The position numbers and the translations under genes were made by a program. The notes under the pieces were generated by a model. That model was not told the origin of the DNA. It saw nothing but the letters and a program-made list of their open reading frames with translations, and ran no database searches. This document shows, one piece after another, positions 8,041 through 16,847 of a stretch of 64,000 nt of DNA. The stretch spans positions 87,993 to 151,992 of the forward strand of contig CACYQD010000006.1 of assembly GCA_902776475.1 (NCBI GenBank), in the 5' to 3' direction. Within the stretch, counting starts at the first letter, position 1. Each line of letters starts with the position of its first letter. The stretch comes from an uncultured Prevotellaceae bacterium. Its GTDB lineage: Bacteria > Bacteroidota > Bacteroidia > Bacteroidales > Bacteroidaceae.

Positions 8041-9321
8041 CTATTTGGTTTGTGAAGCCTGAAGCACTTTGTTGCAGCGATCGGTATAGAATTTCCGGAA
8101 ATCCGACCATTTGTAGTAGGGAGCGCAGTCCGTCGGAACGGGAAGCGTGGCCTCTGCTCCATTGAGCAGACATTTTAAGAGCACGTCAGCACCGCTTTTC
8201 TTACTACGATAGAATACCAGCTGGATGTTGGAGGCTTTACATGTCTCCCAGTTCTGATAGCAGTATTTCACCTCATAAGGATCTTCTGGGTCGAGGTCGG
8301 CCCCATTGATACCCATCAAGACGGTCAGAGGCCCGAGACAGGTGTCATGTCCGAAACGAAGGTCAGAGATACGGTCGCTCTGTCCGCTGATCACGGCGTC
8401 AGCCTTCTTGATGATGTCCTGAAGGATGGGAATCATGTCGTATTGAGGAGTGAACACCCAGGAATAAGACCCCAGGTTGGATGCTTCCCACTGTTGGGCC
8501 ATTTCCTCATCGGTGACGATATTCCCCATCATCCCCTCATGACCGATATTCGGCAGAGAAGAATATAGATTGATGAGGTCGCTGCCGATGCGCTCTGGGT
8601 TGCCAGGCAAACCTTCCGTTGAAGTGAAGACACGTGCGACGACCTTGCCTCTCAATGTGTTGTCACTCTTAAACTGGTCACGGTTTTTCTCGTATTTCGC
8701 CTTTGCCCTCGGGAACTGATGCTTCACCGGGTTCTGCCGGTCTGTGGGAACCACTCCGTCGAGGGTGAACCTTGAAGACTGTTCACGAATTTCGATTTTT
8801 GGATTACATTGCACGAGTTCCTGGCAGAAAGACGCCATGCTGATTACGCATCGGCCCGTGAGAGAGGAGATGGCAAGCACATTCCCACCCTTCTTAAACA
8901 CTTCGGGGAAGTTGTCATACATGGTATGGGCAATGCGCTGATGCTGTTCCCAACCCAACTGTGTGAGTTCGCTGACACCCGTTTTCAGTTCATCCTTGGC
9001 CTCCATGAATTTGACATAAAATGCCTTGCCCTCAGCAGTGAGGAGGTTTTTGCGTTGAGCCTGCGACAAAAGACTGTCGAGGTCTCTATACAACTGATCG
9101 TTCCAGTAATATCGCGATCCATGACGGCCATAATGGCTGATATAAAATGGCTTATAGCCTTTTGGCGATTTTGTCAGATTCGGCTTTTCAGAAGGGTATG
9201 GGCAATCCATACCATAAGCTCTGTAAGGATAGGCCTTTATCTGATCGAAGGGATTGACACGTTGTCCCCAAGCCATCAGCACACAAAGCACGAACGACAG
9301 GGATAGCAGGATTTTTTTCAT
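8041..9321 (-). CDS. Secreted histidine-type phosphatase (phytase/MINPP-like)
   Basis: A 426-residue protein with a signal peptide (MKKILLSLSFVLCVLMAWGQ). It has the branch-2 histidine phosphatase motif RHGSR (residues 66-70) and the distal HD pair in RFGHDTC (H325-D326), where MINPP-type enzymes often have HAE. The family removes phosphate from inositol phosphates or other phosphomonoesters in the periplasm or outside the cell. Phytate is abundant in plant material, which fits its place at the end of the xylan gene block, 24 bases after GH3. The exact substrate is not readable from the sequence. Confidence 0.88.
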   Translation of the reverse strand: MKKILLSLSFVLCVLMAWGQRVNPFDQIKAYPYRAYGMDCPYPSEKPNLTKSPKGYKPFYISHYGRHGSRYYWNDQLYRDLDSLLSQAQRKNLLTAEGKAFYVKFMEAKDELKTGVSELTQLGWEQHQRIAHTMYDNFPEVFKKGGNVLAISSLTGRCVISMASFCQELVQCNPKIEIREQSSRFTLDGVVPTDRQNPVKHQFPRAKAKYEKNRDQFKSDNTLRGKVVARVFTSTEGLPGNPERIGSDLINLYSSLPNIGHEGMMGNIVTDEEMAQQWEASNLGSYSWVFTPQYDMIPILQDIIKKADAVISGQSDRISDLRFGHDTCLGPLTVLMGINGADLDPEDPYEVKYCYQNWETCKASNIQLVFYRSKKSGADVLLKCLLNGAEATLPVPTDCAPYYKWSDFRKFYTDRCNKVLQASQTK

Positions 9322-9345
9322 GAAAGAAAGGGTTTGCAGTTCATA

Positions 9346-12282
9346 TTATTTCACAACAAAATCAAGGCTTTGCAGGTCCTTGTCGAGAGAGGAGGAACCA
9401 TAGAGAATCTGGTAACGGCCACTGCGTGTCGATAATTCATCAATAGAGGGATCGTAATACTCAAATGCCTCTCCATCGAGGGTGATGACAGCATTGGCCG
9501 TCTCACCTGGAGCGAGGTTAAGACGCTGGAAGCCCTTGAGCGACTTGATGGGAGCCTCAGGATAATCGAGGGCTTTGACATAAACCTCAACGACCTCTGT
9601 TCCGGCTCGTTTACCGGTATTCGTAACAGGAACGGTGATGGTCACGGACCCATTGGCCTTCATCGATTTTTTCGAGAGTTTGGCCTTTCCGTATGCATAG
9701 CTGGTGTAGGACAGGCCATAGCCGAAGGCATAAAGCGGAGTGCCGTGGAAATAACGGTAGGTGCGGTTGTCCATGCTGTAGTCGAGGAAGTCGGGCAAGT
9801 CATTGTTGGAGGCATAGAAGGTGACAGGCAGCTTACCGCTTGGGTTGCAATCGCCGAAAATCACCTCGGCCAGAGCCTTTGCACCACCTTGTCCTGCATA
9901 CCAGGCCTGGAGGATGGCATCACTTTGCTTCTCGATAGTGGCGAAGGCAATGGCCGAACCTGAACAGTTGACATAAACCACAGGTTTGCCGGTCTCATGC
10001 ATGGCATGAATGAGCCGCTGCTGAACCTTGGGAAGTTCGATGTCTGCCTTGTCACCACCTTCGCCTTCCATCTGGGCAGAGATTCCACCGATGATGATGA
10101 CAGCGTCGGCAGCTTTCACCTCGGCAGCCAGATCAGTGAAGTCAACCAGTTTGCGTTCACAGATATCGCCTCTCAGCATAGCGAAGTTGCCATTACCTCG
10201 TTTGTACTCTATCACGAGGTCATAGGTCTCACCTTCTGTCACATTGAAAGACTTGTATTCCACCTCGCGACGGAAGAAACCGCCACGGCGGCCGCCACCG
10301 GCCTGAGCCTCCTCAACGGTCTCGCCATTGATTTTCAGGACATAGCCATTGTCTGTCATGAGGGTATATTTCATCTCACCGGTGAAGGCAGCCTTGTATT
10401 GGCCCGTGATCCTCACGGAAAGGTTGTCCTTGTCAACACCGTCAGCAAAGCCGTAAGCGCCAAAAGTGGAGAAATTCAATTCGTTGTAATAGTCAGTCTT
10501 AACAGGTTCACCCTCCAGGTTCTTGTTGTTGAAGAACTCCACGAAGACACCCTTGCCGCCGTTGAAATCCTGAAGGTGGTGAATGGTGTTGTATTCATCG
10601 GTCAATCCGCACGCTTTGCGGTAAATGACTTTCGTGCCGGGCACAGCCGCCTTGATGCCGTCAAGCAGCGTACGGGTATGCTGCTGGGTAGGCGTACCTC
10701 CATAGTTGCCATTAAGCAACTGTGCGTCATCCGCATTGGGGCCTACAACGGCGATGGTACGGAGCTGTTTGGAAAGAGGCAGGACACCATTGTTCTTGAG
10801 CAGCACCATCGACTCCCTGGCAGCCTGGGTGGCCAAAGCGTCGTTTTCCTCGCTGCTGATCACCTCTGGTTTGAGATTGGCCCATGGCAACATCTCTGCG
10901 GGGTCAAACATTCCGAGTTCAAAACGGCCAAGCAACGTTTTCCGGAGATGGAAGTCGAGCAATGACTCCTTGATGAGTCCTTTGTCAAGGGCCTCTGTCA
11001 GAACCATGAACACTTTTCCGCATTCCAGGTCAGTACCGTTGAGCACAGCATCGACAGAAGCTGAAAGCGGATCAGGATGAGTCTCATGCTGTCCTTTGTT
11101 GTAGAAATTGTTGATGGCATCACAGTCAGTCAATACAATGGCGTCGTAACCCCATTTTCTGCGCAGGATATCCACCAGGAGACGGTCACTCGTACAACAT
11201 GGCACGCCCTCATAACGGTTGTAGGCGCACATGACCTCACGCACGTTTCCTTTTTTCACCAAGGCCTTGAAGGCTGGCAGATATGTCTCCCACAGATCAC
11301 GCATCGACACCGATGCGTTATAGGTATGTCGCAGTGGTTCCGGACCACTGTGCACGGCGTAGTGCTTGGCACAGGCGTGAGTTTTGAAATACCTGTCGTC
11401 ATTGCCTTGCATGCCCAGGACGGTCTGCACGCCAAGTACAGCATTCATATAGGGGTCTTCACCACAAGTCTCCTGGCCACGTCCCCATCGGGGATCACGG
11501 AAAATATTGACGTTGGGGCACCAGAAGGTCAGTTCTGGATTTCCAGGATAATAGACCACGCCCATCGGCACGTTGAACACATTGTGGTCGGAGCGGTTCC
11601 AGTTGGCACGGGCCTCATCGGAGACGGTCGAGAAGACGTCATAGAAGAGTTTGGAGTCAAAGGAAGCAGCCATTCCTATCGGTTGTGGATAGACGGTATA
11701 ACCGCCCTGCCGAACACCATGGCAAGCCTCGCTCCACCAGTTGTAGGACGGGATGCCCAACCGGTCGATGGAGATTGACTTGTTCATCATCAGTCCCACC
11801 TTCTCCTCCGGAGTCAGCAGTGAAATCAGGTTCTCCACCCGTTCCTCATACGGCAGACTGGTGTTTAAATAGGGATAACGATGTCCGGATTCAGCTACAG
11901 CAAGATGGCTGACATCAGCCTTCACAGACAATGCGCCCAATGTCTTGCCGTTGTTATCGACCAGTTCCACGCTTCGCGTGACCTTGCCGTTCTGCGAGGC
12001 AGGAGCCAGCACCACCATCACTTTGGCTTTGGCACCGGGCTCTATGGCCGCCTGGGGACAGATGGCTTGGATACATTCACACGAGGGGATGACCTTGGCG
12101 ATGGACAAAGGATACTTGGCGGTGTTCTGCATGGTGAACGTATGGCATACGGCTCCGTCACACGCCTCTATCCGACCGAAGTCCCACTCATAGGTATCGA
12201 ATTTAGCCGCGCTTTTCTGCTGCGCGAATGATGATGCCGTTAGAAACAGACCGGCAATGACGCAAAAAAACAGTTTCTTCAT
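9346..12282 (-). CDS. GH3 beta-xylosidase/glucosidase with N-terminal DUF1573 and inserted PA14
   Basis: A 978-residue protein with a signal peptide (MKKLFFCVIAGLFLTASSFAQ). Residues ~27-125 form a DUF1573-type domain (YEWDFGRIEACDG, PLSIAKVIPSCECI). The GH3 catalytic barrel follows (~135-430; nucleophile D386 in VLTDCDA). The second GH3 domain (~480-840) is split by a PA14 domain (~578-715), and an Fn3-like domain ends the protein (~868-975). The architecture after residue 130 matches Prevotella xylan-associated GH3 enzymes, which release xylose or glucose from the non-reducing end. The DUF1573 head is unusual on a glycosidase. It sits fourth in the xylan block, so xylosidase is the best guess. 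Confidence 0.9.
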   Translation of the reverse strand: MKKLFFCVIAGLFLTASSFAQQKSAAKFDTYEWDFGRIEACDGAVCHTFTMQNTAKYPLSIAKVIPSCECIQAICPQAAIEPGAKAKVMVVLAPASQNGKVTRSVELVDNNGKTLGALSVKADVSHLAVAESGHRYPYLNTSLPYEERVENLISLLTPEEKVGLMMNKSISIDRLGIPSYNWWSEACHGVRQGGYTVYPQPIGMAASFDSKLFYDVFSTVSDEARANWNRSDHNVFNVPMGVVYYPGNPELTFWCPNVNIFRDPRWGRGQETCGEDPYMNAVLGVQTVLGMQGNDDRYFKTHACAKHYAVHSGPEPLRHTYNASVSMRDLWETYLPAFKALVKKGNVREVMCAYNRYEGVPCCTSDRLLVDILRRKWGYDAIVLTDCDAINNFYNKGQHETHPDPLSASVDAVLNGTDLECGKVFMVLTEALDKGLIKESLLDFHLRKTLLGRFELGMFDPAEMLPWANLKPEVISSEENDALATQAARESMVLLKNNGVLPLSKQLRTIAVVGPNADDAQLLNGNYGGTPTQQHTRTLLDGIKAAVPGTKVIYRKACGLTDEYNTIHHLQDFNGGKGVFVEFFNNKNLEGEPVKTDYYNELNFSTFGAYGFADGVDKDNLSVRITGQYKAAFTGEMKYTLMTDNGYVLKINGETVEEAQAGGGRRGGFFRREVEYKSFNVTEGETYDLVIEYKRGNGNFAMLRGDICERKLVDFTDLAAEVKAADAVIIIGGISAQMEGEGGDKADIELPKVQQRLIHAMHETGKPVVYVNCSGSAIAFATIEKQSDAILQAWYAGQGGAKALAEVIFGDCNPSGKLPVTFYASNNDLPDFLDYSMDNRTYRYFHGTPLYAFGYGLSYTSYAYGKAKLSKKSMKANGSVTITVPVTNTGKRAGTEVVEVYVKALDYPEAPIKSLKGFQRLNLAPGETANAVITLDGEAFEYYDPSIDELSTRSGRYQILYGSSSLDKDLQSLDFVVK

Positions 12283-12340
12283 ATCTTTTTAGGTATTGTT
12301 ATTCAACTTAAGGAAAATTGAAGCATGACTTTCAATGCGA

Positions 12341-14218
12341 TTATTTCAAACCCTTCAATGTCTTTTCCAATGCACTGCGACGGTCACGCCATGTGCTGTA
12401 GTCACTGGCACGAAGGGTGACGACCTTCTTCGCATTACTGAGATGGAGCTGACTTGCATCGGTCACTCCGGTGACGAGCAGGCATGGCTTGGCTTGTTTC
12501 TCGGCAATCAACTTGTCGGCGATGGCATCGGCGCCACCCACCTTAAACCAACTCTCGATGGTGTCGTCGGCACCGGAGACGAGGAGCACGACATGACTCA
12601 CCTCTTGCAGGTCGGCATCGGGGAGGTAGCAACCCATCTGGAGGTTGAGGTCATAGACCACGCGGCCATGGGCGATGTCGCCCATCGTGGTGAAACTGTA
12701 AGGGTTGTAGGGGTTGTTGCAGAGACTGTACTTGAATCCCTTGTCGGGCGAGAGGTACATGTTGCTGGGGTCGGCCACCTTGGCGCCGTCAATGAGGAAG
12801 CAGTATTTGAACACCTGTGCTGCCTTGTCTTCTATCGTTACACTCCACACGCCTTCACTGTCCTTGGTCATGTCGAAAGGAGCAAAGCCCTCCATCGACA
12901 GCGACACCTGCTGTGCCTCGGGGGCCTTCATGCGGAATGTGATGTTACCCTCGCTGAATTCGGGCGAGATGATGGGGCGTGGAAACAGGCGTGCCATCAC
13001 AGCAGGAGTAAACTGTTCCTCCTTGCCCGTGGCGGCGGGGGCTGGCTTGCCCTCACTCATGGCTTTTTCCGAAGCCTCAGGGTTGAAGAGCAAACGGAGG
13101 GTCTTGTCGAGGAAGAACTTGGCGTTCATCCAGGTGTGGCCGAATTTGTCTGTCGTAAACTCCTTGACCGTGCGGATACCTTTCTTGTCGAGGAATTCCA
13201 TGTAGTCACGCCCTGTGCCGTATAGGAAATCGTCGGTACCGATGCCCAACCAAAAGAGATTGATCTTGGCATTGGTGGCTGCAGCGTCATCATACACACC
13301 GGGGATATCGGTCGAGGTGAACGAACTGTAGGAACAAAGATAAGAGAACTTGTCGAGATGGCGAAGGCCATTGGAGAGGCCTTGGTTTCCACCACGGGAG
13401 AAGCCACCGATGGCGCGGTGATCGCGGTCGTTGATCGTGCGGTAGTGGCTCTCCACGTAAGGCATGAGATCATTCACGAGGTCATTGCTGAATACATCGT
13501 TGCCAAATCCCATCTGCGGCATCTGTCCGCTTTTTTGCGGGGGCAGCAACTTATAGGGGTTGCCATAAGGCAGAACGATGATCATCTCCTGTGCAGCACC
13601 CTCTGCCAACAAATTGTCGAGGATATAATTCATCCTGCCCACTTTGTAGTACACCTCCTCAGTGTCGGTGGTTCCACTGATCAAATAGAAAACGGGATAT
13701 TTCTTGTTGGTGTCCTTGGTGTATGAGGGAGGCAGATAGACGATGGCGTTGTTGGTGGCTCCCAAACTCTTCGAATAGTAGTGCACATACTCCACGTTGC
13801 CATGCTGCACATTGCGGATGTCATGAGGCAGAGAACCTTTCCTGCTGGGAATCTCCAACAAACTGTTCTTGAATCCCTCATTGGGGAAATACTGCTCACA
13901 CAGGGGATCCATGACACTCACGCCATCGACCTCGAAATGATAGGGATACATGTCGGGAGCGGCAGGACCGAGGGTAACGGTCCAAAGTCCGGTCTTCCCA
14001 TCCTTGACCATGTCGTGCCGGCCAGCAAACTGCACATCCACCTGCACTTTCTTGGCTTGGTCGTTTTTGTAAAGGAAAGTCACTGTACCGTCTGGATTAC
14101 AGACCGTAGAAGAATTCTCAACTTTCTGGGCGAAACAATTGCCGCCACCAGAAAGTAGCATTGTCATGGCACATACAGCCATTTTCATCCGAATGGGATG
14201 AATGAAAGAAATAGTCAT
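12341..14218 (-). CDS. CE1-family feruloyl/acetylxylan esterase with a second degenerate esterase domain
   Basis: A 625-residue secreted protein; signal peptide cleavage is likely after GNCFAQ (residue ~31), and starts at Met11 or Met13 are possible. An Ig-like E-set domain (~36-125) precedes an esterase D/CE1 alpha/beta-hydrolase domain (~130-395) with nucleophile S274 in GGFSRGGNQG and likely catalytic H361 (DKFGHTW). A second E-set (~415-500) is followed by ~120 residues that look like the N- and C-terminal parts of another CE1 domain (VVLLVSGADDTIESWFKVGG) but lack the G-x-S-x-G elbow. The enzyme should cleave acyl side chains from xylan, beside GH10 and GH3. Confidence 0.88.
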   Translation of the reverse strand: MTISFIHPIRMKMAVCAMTMLLSGGGNCFAQKVENSSTVCNPDGTVTFLYKNDQAKKVQVDVQFAGRHDMVKDGKTGLWTVTLGPAAPDMYPYHFEVDGVSVMDPLCEQYFPNEGFKNSLLEIPSRKGSLPHDIRNVQHGNVEYVHYYSKSLGATNNAIVYLPPSYTKDTNKKYPVFYLISGTTDTEEVYYKVGRMNYILDNLLAEGAAQEMIIVLPYGNPYKLLPPQKSGQMPQMGFGNDVFSNDLVNDLMPYVESHYRTINDRDHRAIGGFSRGGNQGLSNGLRHLDKFSYLCSYSSFTSTDIPGVYDDAAATNAKINLFWLGIGTDDFLYGTGRDYMEFLDKKGIRTVKEFTTDKFGHTWMNAKFFLDKTLRLLFNPEASEKAMSEGKPAPAATGKEEQFTPAVMARLFPRPIISPEFSEGNITFRMKAPEAQQVSLSMEGFAPFDMTKDSEGVWSVTIEDKAAQVFKYCFLIDGAKVADPSNMYLSPDKGFKYSLCNNPYNPYSFTTMGDIAHGRVVYDLNLQMGCYLPDADLQEVSHVVLLVSGADDTIESWFKVGGADAIADKLIAEKQAKPCLLVTGVTDASQLHLSNAKKVVTLRASDYSTWRDRRSALEKTLKGLK

Positions 14219-14242
14219 AAATAGTCGATATTAAGTTGCTTG

Positions 14243-14250
14243 CAAATATA
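14243..14250 (-). promoter_or_regulatory. Possible -7 element upstream of the CE1 esterase gene
   Basis: Minus-strand TATATTTG 25 bases before the start, with no clear TTTG at the expected distance. It would allow separate expression of the CE1-GH3-phosphatase part of the block. Confidence 0.35.
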
Positions 14251-14318
14251 CGAATAATTAGCGAACTATCGTATAATGCAAGTAACTTAAAATATCGGAA
14301 ATGTAACAAATAATCAAA

Positions 14319-16844
14319 TTATTTTACAACAAACTTCTTTCCACCTCGGATATAGATACCGGGAGAGAGTTGGTTGTTGGTCATTCTGCGTCCAAGGAGG
14401 TCATAGGTAACTCCTTCGTCATCAACCATTTTCCGGGTTGCAGGACGGATATCGGTCAGCACTCGGTGGCGCAATGCAGAGCGCACGGCATACCAAGCCG
14501 GTTTCCTGCCAAGCTGAGCAGTATAAAGCAACGGATTCGATGACTCACGCCAACTGTTGTTGTCCTTCAGACCCCAGATCACCATATTGGGACAGTTGTC
14601 GTTGTTGAGCATGATATCTGTGATGACCCGATAGCAACGGGCCTGTTCTTCCAGGTTTTCATCCGTCACAGAAGGAATGCCGACATCCAGTTCGGTGATG
14701 ATGCACTTCATATCGAGGTCTGCAAAACTACGGACGTTGTCGGCCAACCGCACACTATCAACATCACCCAGCGAGAAGTGACACTGCAGTCCCACGCCGT
14801 CGATGGGAATGCCGGAATTTCTCAGACGCTTGGCCAGATTGCGGAAGGCGATGGTCTTCGCCTTTCCCTGCAACTCCACGTCATAGTCATTGAGGTAAAG
14901 CAAAGCCTCCGGATCAGCCCGGTGCGCATATACAAAGGCTGAGTCAATGAAATCCTCGCCGATGGCAAGCGACCATACGGTCTGGCGCAGCTTATACCCA
15001 TCGGGGTTGGTGCGGACAACAGACTGGTCATCATCAAGACACTCATTGACCACATCCCATTCCGACACCTTGCCTTTGTAATGGGTCACAACATTCTCGA
15101 TGTGGGTTCTGAGGATCTGCAGTGCCTCTTCCCTACTCCAGTGCATGTCATTTTTCTTGCCGTCGCTGCTCACCCAAGAGGGTAATTGAGAGTGCCATGC
15201 CAGACAATGTCCACGAACGGTCATTTGATGGCGCTGGGCGAAATTGACCAGTTTGTCAGCACTGCCATAGTTGAAATTGCCACGAGAGGGTTCCAAGGCA
15301 TCAAACTTCATCTCGTTCTCTGCCACGAGCATGTTGAACTGGGCCCCTACTTCCTTTGTCTCGCCCAGATTCTCGTTACTCAAATCGTTTTTCCACATGG
15401 AAATGGCCGTTCCAATTTTCTTGCCATTCTGATCTGCGTAGTAGCGCAATGTATTCGAGTCGGCTGCATCATTAATACCATCATCATAGAAGGCGCCCAT
15501 CGTGTCACCTGGATGATCAGGATTGTCGGGATTGTCGGGATCAGACATGTTCTCAAATGAGACCAGGCGCAACACAAAGGCGATGCCATCACTTTCCTCA
15601 CGTTCAACGACTTCCCAGGTATATTTGTCCGCCTTCACCTCGAAACGCCAATCCCCAGCCTGCGTGGCCTTCCGTTTGGCTTTCAGCACAAGGAACTCAT
15701 CACCCACATCGACCAAAACATTTTCCTCGGTCACAACTCGGATGACTGGCATCTTGTCGCTTGTCGTGAAATCCTGCATGGTATTGAAGTATTTCACATC
15801 TCCATCGACCGTCAGTTGATCGTAACGATCTACAGAACCTATGCGGAATTGCACAACAGAGGCTGGCCGGACGAAAAGATGGGCTTCCTTCGCTGCAGCA
15901 TAGTTCTTCAAAGTCAAGCATCCTATCTCTTCTGCACCAGGTGCTATCGTGCCGTAATTATCCACCGTTCCACCGATACTGCCGGTTCCGCCCAATATGC
16001 CCTGACTGAAAACATAGGCGATGGCTTCTCCATTATTGGGTTTGGCGCCCAAGGCACCCCGGAGTTTCCGGCTCTCCGTCACTTCTTTGTCATCCATGAT
16101 GAGCACCCGTCCCTCAAGAATACGCAGTGAACCGCTCAAATAGTTGTCATTACCCGTGATCTGATAAGTTCCGGTCCCTTCTTTGATGATGCCAAGAGGA
16201 GTGTCATCCCGATAACCCGAAGGGGCAATCTTGCCAGCTAAGGTGGCATCCGTATTCATGCAACCGAGCAGGTAATAGGCAGCACGTGAGTTTTTCATAT
16301 ACCCCTGAAGGGTGGAACCGGCCTCGGTTTGCAGTTCGCCGATACGGAAACCAGCACCCGAGGTATTGGCCTCACAGCAGATGGTGGCACCGTCATGCAG
16401 GAAGACATGGTTGTTTTGCATGGAGGGGTTCACCTTTCCCGTCCTAATACCTTCCTCGATATTCTCAGGCGAGAAGGATTTGCCACCGTGGGCGAGCACC
16501 ACGCCATAGAATCCCGCAGAAGATGAGTTTTCGGGGAAAGGCCAGATATGCACGTCGCCCGTATAGCCTGACCAGTCTGGCCATGCCTTGCCTTTCTCTG
16601 TCCCCAAATAGCAACGTTCTCCACCGGCATAGAGGTTGAGCACGCCACTGCCCGAGATGGTCGAACTGAAATAGACATAGCGTGCCATTTTCACATTCAC
16701 GATATCCGATTGGGGCAGATAGATATACTGGTTGTATGTCACATAGTTCGACGACGTGTTATCGCCGCTGATGTCGATGGTACGTTCCTCGGCAGCAACA
16801 GAGAGTCCAAACAGCAATGAGCAAAGAAGAAGTGGTATGCGCAT
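14319..16844 (-). CDS. GH10 endo-xylanase with large N-terminal beta-rich region and C-terminal sorting tail
   Basis: The 841-residue protein has a signal peptide (to about residue 17). A ~400-residue beta-strand-rich region follows, with autotransporter-like repeats (YQITGNDNYLSGSLRILEGRV, GTGSIGGTVDNYGTIAPG). An Asp/Pro linker (434-447) leads into a GH10 barrel (~450-790) with acid/base E601 (WDVVNEC) and nucleophile E718 (ITELDV). It ends with VTYDLLGRRM...PGIYIRGGKKFVVK, a tail like those ending secreted Prevotella proteins and type IX secretion cargo. It should cut the xylan backbone outside the cell. It starts 3 bases after the upstream esterase stop, so the pair is translationally close. 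The N-terminal region may bind substrate. Confidence 0.92.
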   Translation of the reverse strand: MRIPLLLCSLLFGLSVAAEERTIDISGDNTSSNYVTYNQYIYLPQSDIVNVKMARYVYFSSTISGSGVLNLYAGGERCYLGTEKGKAWPDWSGYTGDVHIWPFPENSSSAGFYGVVLAHGGKSFSPENIEEGIRTGKVNPSMQNNHVFLHDGATICCEANTSGAGFRIGELQTEAGSTLQGYMKNSRAAYYLLGCMNTDATLAGKIAPSGYRDDTPLGIIKEGTGTYQITGNDNYLSGSLRILEGRVLIMDDKEVTESRKLRGALGAKPNNGEAIAYVFSQGILGGTGSIGGTVDNYGTIAPGAEEIGCLTLKNYAAAKEAHLFVRPASVVQFRIGSVDRYDQLTVDGDVKYFNTMQDFTTSDKMPVIRVVTEENVLVDVGDEFLVLKAKRKATQAGDWRFEVKADKYTWEVVEREESDGIAFVLRLVSFENMSDPDNPDNPDHPGDTMGAFYDDGINDAADSNTLRYYADQNGKKIGTAISMWKNDLSNENLGETKEVGAQFNMLVAENEMKFDALEPSRGNFNYGSADKLVNFAQRHQMTVRGHCLAWHSQLPSWVSSDGKKNDMHWSREEALQILRTHIENVVTHYKGKVSEWDVVNECLDDDQSVVRTNPDGYKLRQTVWSLAIGEDFIDSAFVYAHRADPEALLYLNDYDVELQGKAKTIAFRNLAKRLRNSGIPIDGVGLQCHFSLGDVDSVRLADNVRSFADLDMKCIITELDVGIPSVTDENLEEQARCYRVITDIMLNNDNCPNMVIWGLKDNNSWRESSNPLLYTAQLGRKPAWYAVRSALRHRVLTDIRPATRKMVDDEGVTYDLLGRRMTNNQLSPGIYIRGGKKFVVK

Positions 16845-16847
16845 GGT

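Noticed and set aside
9997-13225. Long plus-strand frames opposite GH3 and CE1 (e.g. 9997-10965, 12335-13225)
   Set aside because: Their products have no domain signals or start context, and they mirror codon bias of the real minus-strand genes.
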